DNA of 32,437 nucleotides. Origin: Priapulus caudatus (Eukaryota > Priapulida > Priapulimorpha > Priapulimorphida > Priapulidae). The notes under the pieces are model-generated. The model was not told the origin of the DNA. It did no database searches and saw only the letters and a program-made list of their open reading frames with translations. The translations under genes and the position numbers were made by a program. The stretch is taken from NCBI RefSeq assembly GCF_000485595.1, contig NW_014577121.1, forward strand, positions 457,933 through 490,369, written 5' to 3'. Below, piece by piece: positions 21,864 through 32,437 of the stretch; position 1 is the stretch's first letter, and every line of letters begins with the position of its first letter.

Positions 21864-23960
21864 AGATATATAGCGCTCACACCAATCGATGGGTGTGGAC
21901 GGTGACTGTAATACAAGTTGCGAATATTTCGGCGTCTGACTACGCGACGAGAATGCAAAGAGGATAAGAGAGATTGAAACGAGTACACACCTTATTGGAG
22001 CTAGGTAACACGGTGTGAGATGGTAAAATACGTTAGTCACATAAAACCTGCCATGACATCATGCTCCTGATTGAACTGTTTCTCACAAATGATGTGTTGC
22101 ATATCGTTAATTTTGTTTCTCGAGATATCTGTTGTTTCTATCGCTCTTATCTGTTATATCGTATTCTTCCAGCAAAGAAACATACGATAACTACGTCCTT
22201 AAACGATATATTATGAAAGAGAAAGTGAGAGAGCGGTCCGCATGATGACACGGTTTCTTGATATCACTAAAAGTGGATTTTATTGTTTCATCCGATACTC
22301 CCACAACGAAACAAGTTTACTCATATAGTCTCACAAAGAGAAATCATACACGCCGAAGTACCGAAGTCACTGTAACGTACGAAAGCCAGGAAAGTTCATT
22401 CGAATTTTAAATTTCGAGCAACTAATGCATGAAATTCGTAGTACAACGAATCCGTATTCTGTTAAGGAGCGAAAAATAAATGCATTATCTGATTGCTCAC
22501 AAAAATTCTTTATATTTTTAATTTTTAATTCTAGATTTCTAATGAGCTTTCTTGGCTTTGGTGGAAACGCGGCCGTCCTGTATACACAATCGCATGGGCG
22601 CAGACATGCCAAGCCCCACCCCCACCCCACCCCGCCCGACCCCACCCCATCCCATGCACACACCCCGATTCGATATTCACGGGCAATAGAATGAAACTTC
22701 GATACGGAGAATAATAAACACGCGCACGGCAGTAAAGCAGAGATTGGCGACGAATATTACTTTTGCGTTATCGTTACTCGTCGATCCGCGAGATGTCGCC
22801 TCGCGCATTACCCACGCCCAGCCGATTGGCGCTGACATCCGTCACGTGGTGCGGTAGCTGCTGATCGGCTGATTATGTCAGGAATCCGTATCACTATATA
22901 TACAGTCGACCCACACGCCCGCGCGTCTGCGGCAGCGGCGGCGAGGATGGGGAGAGAGAGGGAGAGGTGGCGGGAGGGAGGTGTGTCGTGTGCCCGCCCG
23001 CGCGGAGTGCGTTTACCAGCCGCTGTAGAATCCATCGTCGAGCGCGCGCGCACGCGTGTGTGTATGGAATGCATCACTCGCCGTGCGCACCTGCATGGCT
23101 GTGTATATGAATCCTTATTTGACACAAAATATCGACGAACCCATGAATAGATCTCTTTAGTTATAATCATGTGACAGTGCATTGTATACACTCACTAAAA
23201 CGCAGCGCAGGAAAATTCGTGTTAGCACAGAAAACGTGCTGAAAAGACGTGCAGAGGTTAAAGTGATTATTGCGAAATATAGCTGAATATAGTCTCACCT
23301 GACAGTGGAAATATCACTGATTATACCAACATTCAAAACACCAAGATTTTATGCAGTTATAGCATTATAAAACACTGATTTAACCACATCATACCAGCAA
23401 TAAATTTTATCGTGTCACGACTCTCAAAAATCACAAATGGCGTCTCAACCAAGCGAACATAATTAAAACAAAAGGGCGTGCAATTCTGTTTGGTAAATAT
23501 TATTGAGTTTTTATGTCAATAATTCAGAGCACTTTCTGTCATTGTCATTCCAGTGTTACTATCTGACTGGCAATCCACAAGCTTCTCTAATAACAGACTT
23601 TACGTGGCATTAGTTCTACACTGCTGTTACGCTAGTATGAACGTCTGTGTTTACACTCTGACCTGATTTCTACGGTGCGTGGTATGCATTGCTGCACCGT
23701 GATAGATGTCTCGCGCTACCGCGAGAAAATTCGAGAGATGGCAACGGTAAACAGAAACAGAACGCAAAATTGTAATCGTGCATGATTTCATTGTATTTGG
23801 TGAATACGAAGGTTCAAAGACATTTTATCGTTACTCTAGACAATTGCTGTTACTCAGCAATAACGGTAGGTATCATGAAAGTGGGGAAAATACTGGAAAA
23901 TTCTCGCAATAGACGCTTTAAACATTCAATTAAAAATTTCATGTGACATCTCATTGATTT
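21862..23960. other. Intergenic, no gene recognised; CpG-rich island-like patch at 22880-23070
   Basis: Mostly AT-rich. A C-rich patch with ccccacccc repeats lies at about 22613-22660. At 22880-23070 a tatatatacag is followed by CpG-rich sequence (cgcccgcgcgtctgcggcagcgg), which could be a promoter but has no exon support. Confidence 0.4.
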
Positions 23961-23968
23961 CATAACCC

Positions 23969-24077
23969 ACGCTAGCCGACGCCAGCAGCCGACGTAACCG
24001 ACGCTAGCCGACGCCAGCAGCCGACGTAACCGACGCTAGCCGACGCCAGCAGCCGACGTAAACGACGCTAGCCGACG
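23969..24077 (+). repeat. 32-bp minisatellite, three units and a partial fourth
   Basis: Units start at 23969, 24001, 24033 and 24065 and read acgctagccgacgccagc, then agccgacgtaaccg. The three full units are almost identical. A gccgac submotif occurs repeatedly in each unit. Confidence 0.95.
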
Positions 24078-24545
24078 ATCGCATTCCATGTTTTAGAGTG
24101 TTAGCACTACCTCTCATCTCTCTCTCTCTCTCCTCGCTCTTTCCCCGCTACGCATCGCACCAGTGCCTAACATGAGGCTCTTAAGGTTCGCGCGTGACCA
24201 CCGTGTTTTCTCTCCAATCTTGGCCCCCCCCCCGATGAGCGCGACGATAACGAGAAGGAGAAGGCGAGCCGACGGCAGCTTGATGGGAAGGAGCGAGGCG
24301 AAGCGTGAGACGTCGGCGGCTGCGATGAGAGAGCCGACGTTCAAACGACTGCTAGCAGCCGCACGTGTGATCGCGGATGACACTTGTCACTTAACGGTAA
24401 AGGCGGTAGCAGGCGCGCGCGCGTGGCGTAGTTTTGTCCTCCGACATTAGACTAAGCGTTGGAGAGCTTTTAGGACTAATTGCGACGAGTGTGGAAGCGT
24501 TAAACACGGAACATGTATATGTTCTATATCCCCGCTTTCCCACCG

Positions 24546-24950
<405 letters not shown>

Positions 24951-25202
24951 TGACACACAGTGCACACGGTGTTCTGTGGCAGAGCTGCTCACACGGGAGG
25001 CCATATATACCACGTAGCCCAGCAACACACATTGAACCTCGACATTAGCTTAAGTCCATTTATGTATCTGCGCGTGATTGCTAGTGGAATTTCTCTGATA
25101 CGCTTGCCGACTGCATGTTATTCTAACTAATTACACTCCCACGTTCATACGAATCCATGATTGCGCCTGCACACGTATATATCACGTAGGCAGTATCGTA
25201 AC

Positions 25203-25665
25203 GAAGGCACGCGTGTAGAGAGAGAGAGCGAGTAAACGACACCGAGAGAGCTAGACACCTAGCGAAAGAGAGAGGGGGAGAGAATGAGACAGGGGAAAGA
25301 GAGAAGAGAGAGGGGAGAATGAGACAGTGGAAAAGAGAGAAGAGAGAGGAGCGAATAAGACAAGGGGAAAGAGAGAAGAGAGAGAGAGACGAGAATGAGA
25401 GCACGTCGAAAGAAAGAGAGCGCGCGATAGAGAGTGATAGCACGTCGATAAAGAGAGAGTAAGAGCGAGAGCAAGTGAGAGAGCGCGCACAATAGGGTGA
25501 GAGGAAGAGAGACCTAGAGAGGAAGAGCGACAAAAAGCGAAAGAGGAAGCGCGCGTGTGAGAGTGCGAGCGAGAGAGAGATACAGAGAAAGAATGAACGA
25601 GAGAGAAAGAAAAAGAAAGAACGTGAGAAAGCGAGTGGGCGATATAGCGCGCGCGAGAGAGAGAG

Positions 25666-25709
<44 letters not shown>

Positions 25710-25862
25710 CGAGAGAGAGAGGGAGAGAGCGAGAGAGCGATACAATGACAGAGAGAAAGAACAAACGAGAGAGAAATAAAGACAGTGATAGATCGAGCGA
25801 GTGGGAGAGAAAGAGAGAAAGAGAGAGCGCGCGAGAAAAAATAGAGGGAGAGAGCTAGAGAG
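25203..25862 (+). repeat. Long polypurine block with a 35-36 bp tandem repeat
   Basis: About 660 nt of almost only A and G with sparse C and T. Three units of agaatgagacaggggaaa type start at 25281, 25316 and 25352. A gcacgtcga motif is repeated at about 25401 and 25440. Long open frames here are simple-repeat translations. Confidence 0.85.
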
Positions 25863-25974
25863 AAGTGGCCTAATGTATGTAATACTCATGCAACAATATT
25901 CGTCTGATTACTCGTTCACGATTTGTCGGTCAATCATCTAATCGATATTCAGTTGCTATCAATCAATCGACGAT

Positions 25975-26041
25975 GCAATTCCGTAACCCTGATCCCTTCG
26001 CGTTGCCTTCTACTGTCTTTCAATTTATCCACTGAGCTACG
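25975..26041 (-). repeat. Possible tRNA-derived SINE relic
   Basis: On the minus strand ggcgtagctcagtggataa (26041 downwards) closely matches the 5' end and A box of a tRNA. About 45 bases on, agggttacggaattgc is a weak B-box-like match. No cloverleaf or 3' acceptor strand can be formed, so it is not a functional tRNA. Confidence 0.35.
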
Positions 26042-26709
26042 CCAATATGAAATGCAATTGTCACTCACATAACCATAAGAGAGAGGATACCTACACATAC
26101 GCTCACACACACGGGGTGAACAATCGGACGAACGGATACACACACGCGCACGCACGCAGAGTTGGTGTTCTATGGCACTGTAATGACTGTGTTATCTATA
26201 GTGCATCTATAATATATGATTAGTAGTATTAGTTAGCAGTGGTGTTCGTTATACCTTCCTTCGCTCTCGGAATATCTGGCATTTCTTGCGTACTCGCCCG
26301 GCTCTATCATTTTGCCTGAAAGCAGCCGTAAAAACAAACGGCAATGATCACATGAACAATAAATAGCGTATATAAACCATAGATGCACGTACAGCTGGGG
26401 TCATCCCTATAGACCGAAGGTCCGATAGACCCGACCGATAGATAGAAGGGACTGAATTGATGAAATATTATTGCTATACCGCCCCACATTGTCGCACCCC
26501 TATATATATATATATATAAGCATGATAATCAACTTCGATGTGGCATCGGAAATGATCGCTAGGTTTTCATAAGCATTAATGTCAATGTTTAGCACCGTGC
26601 AGGAAATTAACGGACGACATTGTTGTTGTTTCGCACCACGTGTAGTTATCTAACCACCTCTCACACTAGCGGATAAAAATCACTTCTCCTTCGCTTTATG
26701 CTGAGGGAA

Positions 26710-26862
26710 CCACGCACACACACGCGCGCGTGCCCACACACATGCACACGCACAAACTCACACAGACACGACGCGCACACACACACACAATAACACAGCA
26801 GCACACAACAGCACACACACACACACACACACACTCACGCACGCACACACACAAACACTGAT
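26710..26862 (+). repeat. CA-rich microsatellite cluster
   Basis: Imperfect (CA)n with CGCA and ACAG interruptions, purest at 26811-26832. Confidence 0.85.
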
Positions 26863-26926
26863 CGTGTGTGGCATTTCACCGTTTGACTGCAGTCAATACA
26901 TGAGATGCGAGATAGAGCTGACTTAC

Positions 26927-27016
26927 ATTCTGATGCCAGCCTTCCTTTTAATAAGCAGTTGAGTTCTCTAATGTATTCTGCCTGTCTCGATCTTACACTG
27001 CCTTCGAGCGGGCCAC
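26927..27016 (-). CDS. Internal coding exon of an unidentified gene
   Basis: On the minus strand a strong acceptor (ttgtttctattttag, ending at 27017) precedes 90 nt and a consensus donor (gaat|gtaagt, at 26926). Only one of the three frames is open. It is phase 1 at both ends, so the exon is symmetric. It encodes 29 complete codons ending RQAEYIRELNCLLKGRLASE, which looks like an amphipathic helix. I do not recognise the protein. No partner exons were found, so the gene may have very long introns extending past the window. Confidence 0.55.
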
Positions 27017-27223
27017 CTAAAATAGAAACAAATGTTGACAAATGACATAAGACATGTCACACGAGTGCAGAAATATCACATAGCCAATCAAGAAGTCTAT
27101 CAACCTACACATCCTGGAAATAGTCAGGAATAGAAGTAAGATAAAATGAGCGTAAAAACCTTTAAAAAACCTTTTCTTATAAGCCTGCCTCCAATATTAT
27201 ATGTTTAGCCAATCGGCTTAAGC

Positions 27224-27674
27224 AAGCTGGGTTTACATGTTTAGGTGAAAATTCGAAGAGTTGAACAATTTTTCAACGTTCTATCAACCTTTCTATCAGA
27301 TGTTAAAAGTATTTACATTATCGACCGCGAGTCGTCAAACGATTCAACATTCACCTGCAGTGTGCTACGGGGCGATGTAGATACGCATTTCATGTATTAA
27401 TTCGCGCCAGGTGTAGCCCGTGTAGCGCCGATAGCAAAAAAGCGCCCGCAGGTTATCTCGCCCTGGAGGGAGGAACACGTACCTCCATCATGGCATGGCA
27501 TGGCATCATCCGCATGGCAAAAAAATTCATCAACTCGCTGCCCAAAAGTTGAGCAAATGGAACATGTTCTAATCTCTCACGTATAGTTGGCATCTGCCGA
27601 TTCGTGGTCGATTAGTTGAAAAGTTGAGCAACTTGTCAACTTTTCAACAGAAAGTTGTTGGCGTAAACCCAGCT
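27224..27674. mobile_element. MITE-like element with 13-bp perfect terminal inverted repeats
   Basis: aagctgggtttac at 27224-27236 is the exact reverse complement of gtaaacccagctt at 27662-27674. Subterminal sequences on both sides are rich in gttgaa/ttcaac words, and a 13-bp perfect hairpin (27615-27627 with 27636-27648) lies near the right end. No coding capacity. No clear target-site duplication was found, so the family is unassigned. Confidence 0.5.
27490..27530 (+). repeat. Short (GGCAT)n run
   Basis: atggcatggcatggcatcatccgcatggc within the MITE-like element. Confidence 0.7.
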
Positions 27675-27894
27675 TTATTCCCACATGGTGATGGCGTGTT
27701 AGTTCATTGATTTAGTTATTTCGCTGGCTTGCTCACTAATTGCTACTTTTACGCGCATGCATTGCTAGTCAAAACATCGTTGATATACGTAATCGAGTTA
27801 GCGAGTGAGAGGAGAAGAGATAATGAGATGATGGAAGAAAGTTCGCTAGGGAGCAGGCGCTAAATTAGTCAATGTGTGAAACGGCTGGAAATTA

Positions 27895-28135
27895 GCGAGC
27901 AAGAAGAAACAACGAGAGAAAGTGCGAAAGAGAGACGGAGAGAACGAGCGAGAGAGAGAACGAGAAAGATAGAGCTAGAGATAGAGAGAGAGACGGAAAG
28001 AGATAGAGAGAGAGAGACGGAGAGAGATAGAGAGAGAAAGAGATGGAGAGGAAGCGAGAGAAAACGAAATCGAAAAAAAACGAAAAAGCGCACACGAGGG
28101 GAGAGAAAAGACAGAGACAAAGAGAGTGAGAGCGG
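27895..28135 (+). repeat. Purine-rich GA block preceding the (CA)n array
   Basis: GA-rich with cgag and cgga interruptions; near-repeats of gagagacgg(a)agagatagagagag occur at about 27985-28035. Confidence 0.8.
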
Positions 28136-28138
28136 ACG

Positions 28139-28364
<226 letters not shown>

Positions 28365-28719
28365 TGATTTACGAGAGCAGCAACCTCCAGTGATCCCGAG
28401 CGGTACTAAATCGTGAGTGAGCTACCCGGAGCTAGCGTTGAGGGAAGGGGGAGAGGATGATATGCGTGGTGTCCCCCTGAATGCGGCGTCGTATGATTAT
28501 TTAGAGAATTGGTAGGAGACTTCCATCGAGCCTAATGACTTAGTACGAGTATCGAATGACAAGCTGGCGAATACAATGAATGATATACGCTGGAACTACC
28601 CTTATCTGTTACACCGCACTACATATGTCTCTCACCCCACGCACTCTCCTCTCTCTATCTATTTTTACCCTTCTCGCTCACAATCTATCAATCTATCTGT
28701 CTATATATTTATCTCTCTC

Positions 28720-28725
<6 letters not shown>

Positions 28726-28779
<54 letters not shown>
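28726..28779 (+). repeat. (TA)n microsatellite flanked by CT/TATC-rich sequence
   Basis: A TA run, preceded by atctatc-type tetranucleotides from about 28655 and followed by tctatctatcta and (CT)n to about 28880. Confidence 0.9.
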
Positions 28780-28783
<4 letters not shown>

Positions 28784-28899
28784 TCTTATCGTTTATATCT
28801 ATCTATCTATTTATTTGCTTTTTTCTCTTGCTCTTTCTCTCTCCTCTCTCTCTCTCTCTCTCACTCTCTCTCTCTTTCGCCCCCTGTCTTTCGTTGTAA

Positions 28900-31290
28900 C
28901 TATTGCTCAAACAATTTTCAATTTAATTAAGGCTGTCATTTTATCTGCCACCGCGTCCCTGTCTCCATTCGCGTTTGTTTGCCCCCTCCCCCTTACTAGC
29001 AACAAAGCTTCACATCGACTCATGCCCCCGCCCTCTTCCCTCCCGCCAGGCTAATAAATTTAGCCGCCCATTAAAACACGACAATTCCTTTTCAAGTGAC
29101 GTAACCCAATAAATATACTCTCTTTATTCACTGCAAATATTCACTCGCGTGTATAGGCATAACCATGAAATACGGTGTTTCTCGAATGCGCCCGGTAGTG
29201 TATTTCTGAGACATATGCAAATGAAGTAGATAATACCGTAGAGGGACGCTTCCACGACTCTTTTACTATCTACAATTAATTCTACATGTATATTATAATG
29301 ATAATGGGTATAATTACAGAGGGTACGTATATCGCGAGTCCGTCCCACTGTTATGAGCTTGATAAGGGCTTACCGGTCCCGTGCGGACCTAACGTCTTCT
29401 GCTACTGCGCCAGACGTCATTTTATGGAGCGATGAGTCATGCGTGACGTTCATTGCGTTACGTCATCGAGGATCTATGTAATCGTGTTCCCAGCCATAGA
29501 TATCTATCAATACGCGCAAGTGTCAGCGCGGGCCTAACAATGCGCTAGTCTCTCCATAGGCTGTCTGGTCTATTGCAGGATATATCTATGTTGCCTATAC
29601 ATGATCGACGTTATTACCCGGAGTTCAGTGCGGCCATAGCGTTTTCGGTTGATTCAGATTGCCTCGTGTATGATTTGTTGAATGTTTGTCAAGATTGTTG
29701 ATTGATTCTACGTAGATGTGAGCTCGGTAATCAGGGTTTCATGCTCCTATATCAGCGCCACACGCTCCATCGCCCTTGTGCTCATGTTTTAGTTACGATT
29801 TAGTGATAAAATCCATCGTTTGCGGTGAGTATTCGGCAAGGTTCGGCGTACGAAATCGTTTTGTGAAATGTATTTGCTATGCATCCCCGTTGTGCGCACT
29901 AGGATGCGCTTGGAGAAAACGTCGAACTAACCCTGAAGATGATTTGCCGCACGATAAATGTGCACTCCTTTGCAAAAGAAAAAAAGTAACACCTCTCCGC
30001 CATCTTATTTTAATGACACGTCTCTTTTCTTGCTTGGCTTTGAGTTTGATTTTGTTAACCAGTCTTCGCTTTTAAGTATTTTCCTGATGTTAGATCCTCT
30101 GATATTTGCCTGGCTTCTTTCATGTTATTTACTCCCCGCTCAATCACAAAATTTGCACACAATTTATTGTCATTCCCTTAGGCGGCAGCACGAATAATGA
30201 TATACACTAACTATTTCGAGCTCTCTCAATCTGAAAGATCTTGAATTCATTTTGCATAATATATATTCCAAAGTTTTCATGAAACAAGTTTAAATTAGAG
30301 CGTTGCAAAATAATACATTATTTGGTATATATTCCTAGCTTAGATATCGAAATCGATTATCGATACTCCAATTTTCAATATTTATCGATAGCCTATGCAC
30401 CCAGGCTTCATGAATGTCGTGATTCCAGCGCACGAATCGACATGTTTCTAGAACCTCTGATATATACTTCCCTCTACATCCATTTTAAACAGCACGGACA
30501 TTGAGCATCCTGAAATCGTACGCACATTGCCTCTCCGTGACCAACTTGGCCAACAAGTCTTGGCTAATGAGCTACAAAGTGTGCTGAGATGAGGAAACTG
30601 AATCAATGTCGCTCTACTCGATTACCTAACGAGCGGCGAACCAGGCGAGTACGTCTGGTCAGGGTGCGTGACGTCACTTCCTGTCCATCCGTGTTCTACT
30701 GTAATGACGTGACAATGGGCGTCGCTGCAATACCGACCTGCGAACGCGTGCGCGCACGCACCCAACCACCTACGTACGCACGCACACGCACGCACACGCA
30801 CGCACGCACGCACTCAGTGATTGTAACTTCCGCCTTGCACGAGAAGGCAGTGCCGTGGTCGCACGAAGAAAAGTATAGATGTATATAAGAATAAATTGAT
30901 TTCATAACAAATCCAATTAACACCGTATTACTAACAGTTTCGACAAACTTTCGAGTTTCACCGACACCGCTGCTAACATGTTAATCGCATAGATTTATCA
31001 TGACACGAATCCTTTCTTACAACATAGTGACATCCGATAAACAAAGACGACAATCCAATGAGTAAAGCCTTCACGTAAGTGGTCTAGTGGCTGGTGGCGG
31101 CAGTACATTGGGTGCGCTGCTAGAAAGCATTGCGTATGTTGAAAAAATATTTGAAATCATGAAAGAAATCTGAATTTTTTAACATTTTAATTTTTTAGGC
31201 AAGTAGGCTCCTTAGAGAACCATCACTCTCGCTCTTCCAATCTGTTAATTAACAAGATAATGGCGATGTATTAACGTCGGCTCTGCGCAT
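28900..31290. other. Intergenic sequence, no supported gene
   Basis: No exon with both splice signals and a recognisable product was found. A consensus donor gcg|gtgagt at 29824 has an upstream AG at 29791 but only about 30 bases between them. A CA/CG-rich repeat lies at about 30750-30812. Confidence 0.45.
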
Positions 31291-31305
31291 GCATTATATA
31301 CGTCA

Positions 31306-31361
31306 TCAGAAGTTAATAATAGGGAATTATCTTATAGGAATTCCCTATTATCTACTTCTGA
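31306..31361. repeat. Imperfect inverted repeat, 23-bp arms
   Basis: Arms 31306-31328 and 31339-31361 pair with 2 mismatches around a 10-nt loop. Both outer flanks contain cgtca, so the symmetry may extend further. It could be a small foldback element. Confidence 0.8.
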
Positions 31362-31861
31362 CGTCATGTATGTCTTATGTATACGTCGTATATGTCTTCC
31401 AGCGGTCTATAGACAGCAAGAATAATGAAACAGGTCGTTTGAGAAAATTATGCCATTCTGTTTAGTGACGTAGCCATGGTGAACAGTCCGCTGTGATTGT
31501 GCGTGAAACGGGATCCGGCGACTTGTTGAAATTTCGCATTATATCGCCGGCAAAGGTTTTTAGCGTCTGCGTTTTAAGTCTGTATTGTGCATGCACTGGA
31601 AGTTCTACATATATTTTTTCTTAATTTTTGTGTCGGGTTATTCAGGCCTGCTGACTACGGACGTTTTTACTGATGCAAAACACGTTAGTATACGTCAGCA
31701 CTTAAAGTGTTGTGTTTCGATGATTTCAGCCTTGCTTTGATAGAGTTGATATTTGTTGAGTAAGTGGATCTAAGATAGTCTAGCAGACGACGTGGGCTGA
31801 CGTGATGACGTCATACTATGCAATTTATTATAGTTGGGCCAGCACTAAGACCTTATGATAG

Positions 31862-31988
31862 ATTATTATTTATCATTATTATTGTTATTATTGTTATTAT
31901 TATTATGAGTATTCTCATTTCATCACCATTGATAGTAGTAGTAGTAGTAGTAGTAGTAATAATAATAATAGTAGTAGTAGTAGCAGTA
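31862..31988 (+). repeat. (ATT)n and (GTA)n/(ATA)n trinucleotide repeats
   Basis: ATT/GTT triplets at 31862-31906 and GTA, AAT, then GTA triplets at 31932-31988. Confidence 0.9.
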
Positions 31989-32220
31989 AAATAGTTGCAA
32001 AAATCTCTGTAATATTGGAATAAAATTTAAATGGAAAATAAGAATTGTCATCATTAAGCACACGCCGCGCATTGCTCATACACCAAATTTGGAATTGACA
32101 GAAAAGAAGGCAACTCGTAAACGGGCCTAATATCTGTCGCCTACGATTTCCTTCAAGCGTATATATCCGTAATGCGTCACCAAGACATTAAACTAGTGGT
32201 AAAATGCATGTAGTGTAACA

Positions 32221-32273
32221 CACTTACATGCACACGTACACGCACATACGCAAACACGCGCACGGAGACGCAC

Positions 32274-32346
<73 letters not shown>

Positions 32347-32404
32347 GGCGCGCGACACGTCACACACACACACACACACACTACACACACACACACACAC
32401 ACAC
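32221..32404 (+). repeat. (CA)n microsatellite cluster at the window end
   Basis: CA/CG mixture to 32277, pure CA at 32278-32342, an island gtcggcgcgcgacacgtc, then CA to about 32404. Confidence 0.9.
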
Positions 32405-32437
32405 GACGTCGCGACGTACGTTAACTTAACTACTACT

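Noticed and set aside
23969-24077. CRISPR-like array of regular repeats
   Set aside because: Units are contiguous without unique spacers, and the context is an animal genome.
24114-24450. GC-rich open frames on both strands
   Set aside because: Tempting because of GC content, but both strands are open, no domain is recognised and no clear splice signals frame them.
29776-30075. Cys-rich + strand open frame
   Set aside because: No conserved cysteine spacing that I recognise, no promoter or polyadenylation signal, and a donor-like site inside it gives only a 30-base exon.
31075-31105. A-box-like agtggtctagtggct on the + strand, possible tRNA
   Set aside because: No B box, anticodon stem or acceptor stem can be formed downstream.

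Overview
The window looks like intron-rich nuclear DNA from an invertebrate animal. It has canonical GT-AG introns, GC-rich coding exons in AT-rich flanks, very dense dinucleotide microsatellites, and an interstitial array of the (CCCTAA)n metazoan telomere motif, which argues against an insect (insects typically have TTAGG). I cannot name the species; a marine protostome is a reasonable guess. Nothing prokaryotic or plasmid-like is present.

One gene can be assembled with confidence: the 3' part of a fasciclin-I (Fas1) type cell-adhesion gene on the + strand. Twelve exons between 5289 and 16788 join without any reading-frame conflict into 790 codons plus a stop. They encode four FAS1 domains and a C-terminal hydrophobic tail of the GPI-anchor type. 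The signal peptide and the start of FAS1 domain 1 lie upstream and are missing. The domain-boundary introns are all phase 2, and domains 2 to 4 share a 2-0-1-2 exon phase pattern, a clear trace of tandem domain duplication. Two of the domains carry large low-complexity insertions: a Gly/Gln/Pro-rich block with repeated FQPG-like motifs in domain 2, and an Asp/Asn/Gln/Arg-rich block in domain 3.

Region by region. 1-5288: three versions of one intron-plus-exon-edge sequence in forward, reverse, forward order. The first two are riddled with small insertions and homopolymer runs and look like uncorrected long-read sequence built into the assembly. 5289-16788: the Fas1 exons, separated by introns holding microsatellites, minisatellites, a short inverted-repeat element that carries the telomeric repeats, twin hairpins and a hAT-like element. 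16789-about 16965: 3' UTR with AATAAA. 16966-32437: mostly non-coding, with a candidate TATA promoter and 5' exon (17611-17736), a pentamer satellite, a 32-bp minisatellite, a long polypyrimidine/polypurine block, a MITE-like element, large (CA)n and (TA)n arrays, and one convincing but unidentified coding exon on the minus strand (26927-27016), which suggests a neighbouring gene.

I did not find an undescribed multi-gene system. The most informative items are the palindromic assembly artefact at the left end, the FQPG-rich FAS1 domain, the telomere-repeat-bearing MITE with a 9-bp target-site duplication, the orphan minus-strand exon, and a local excess of TGACGTCA palindromes.
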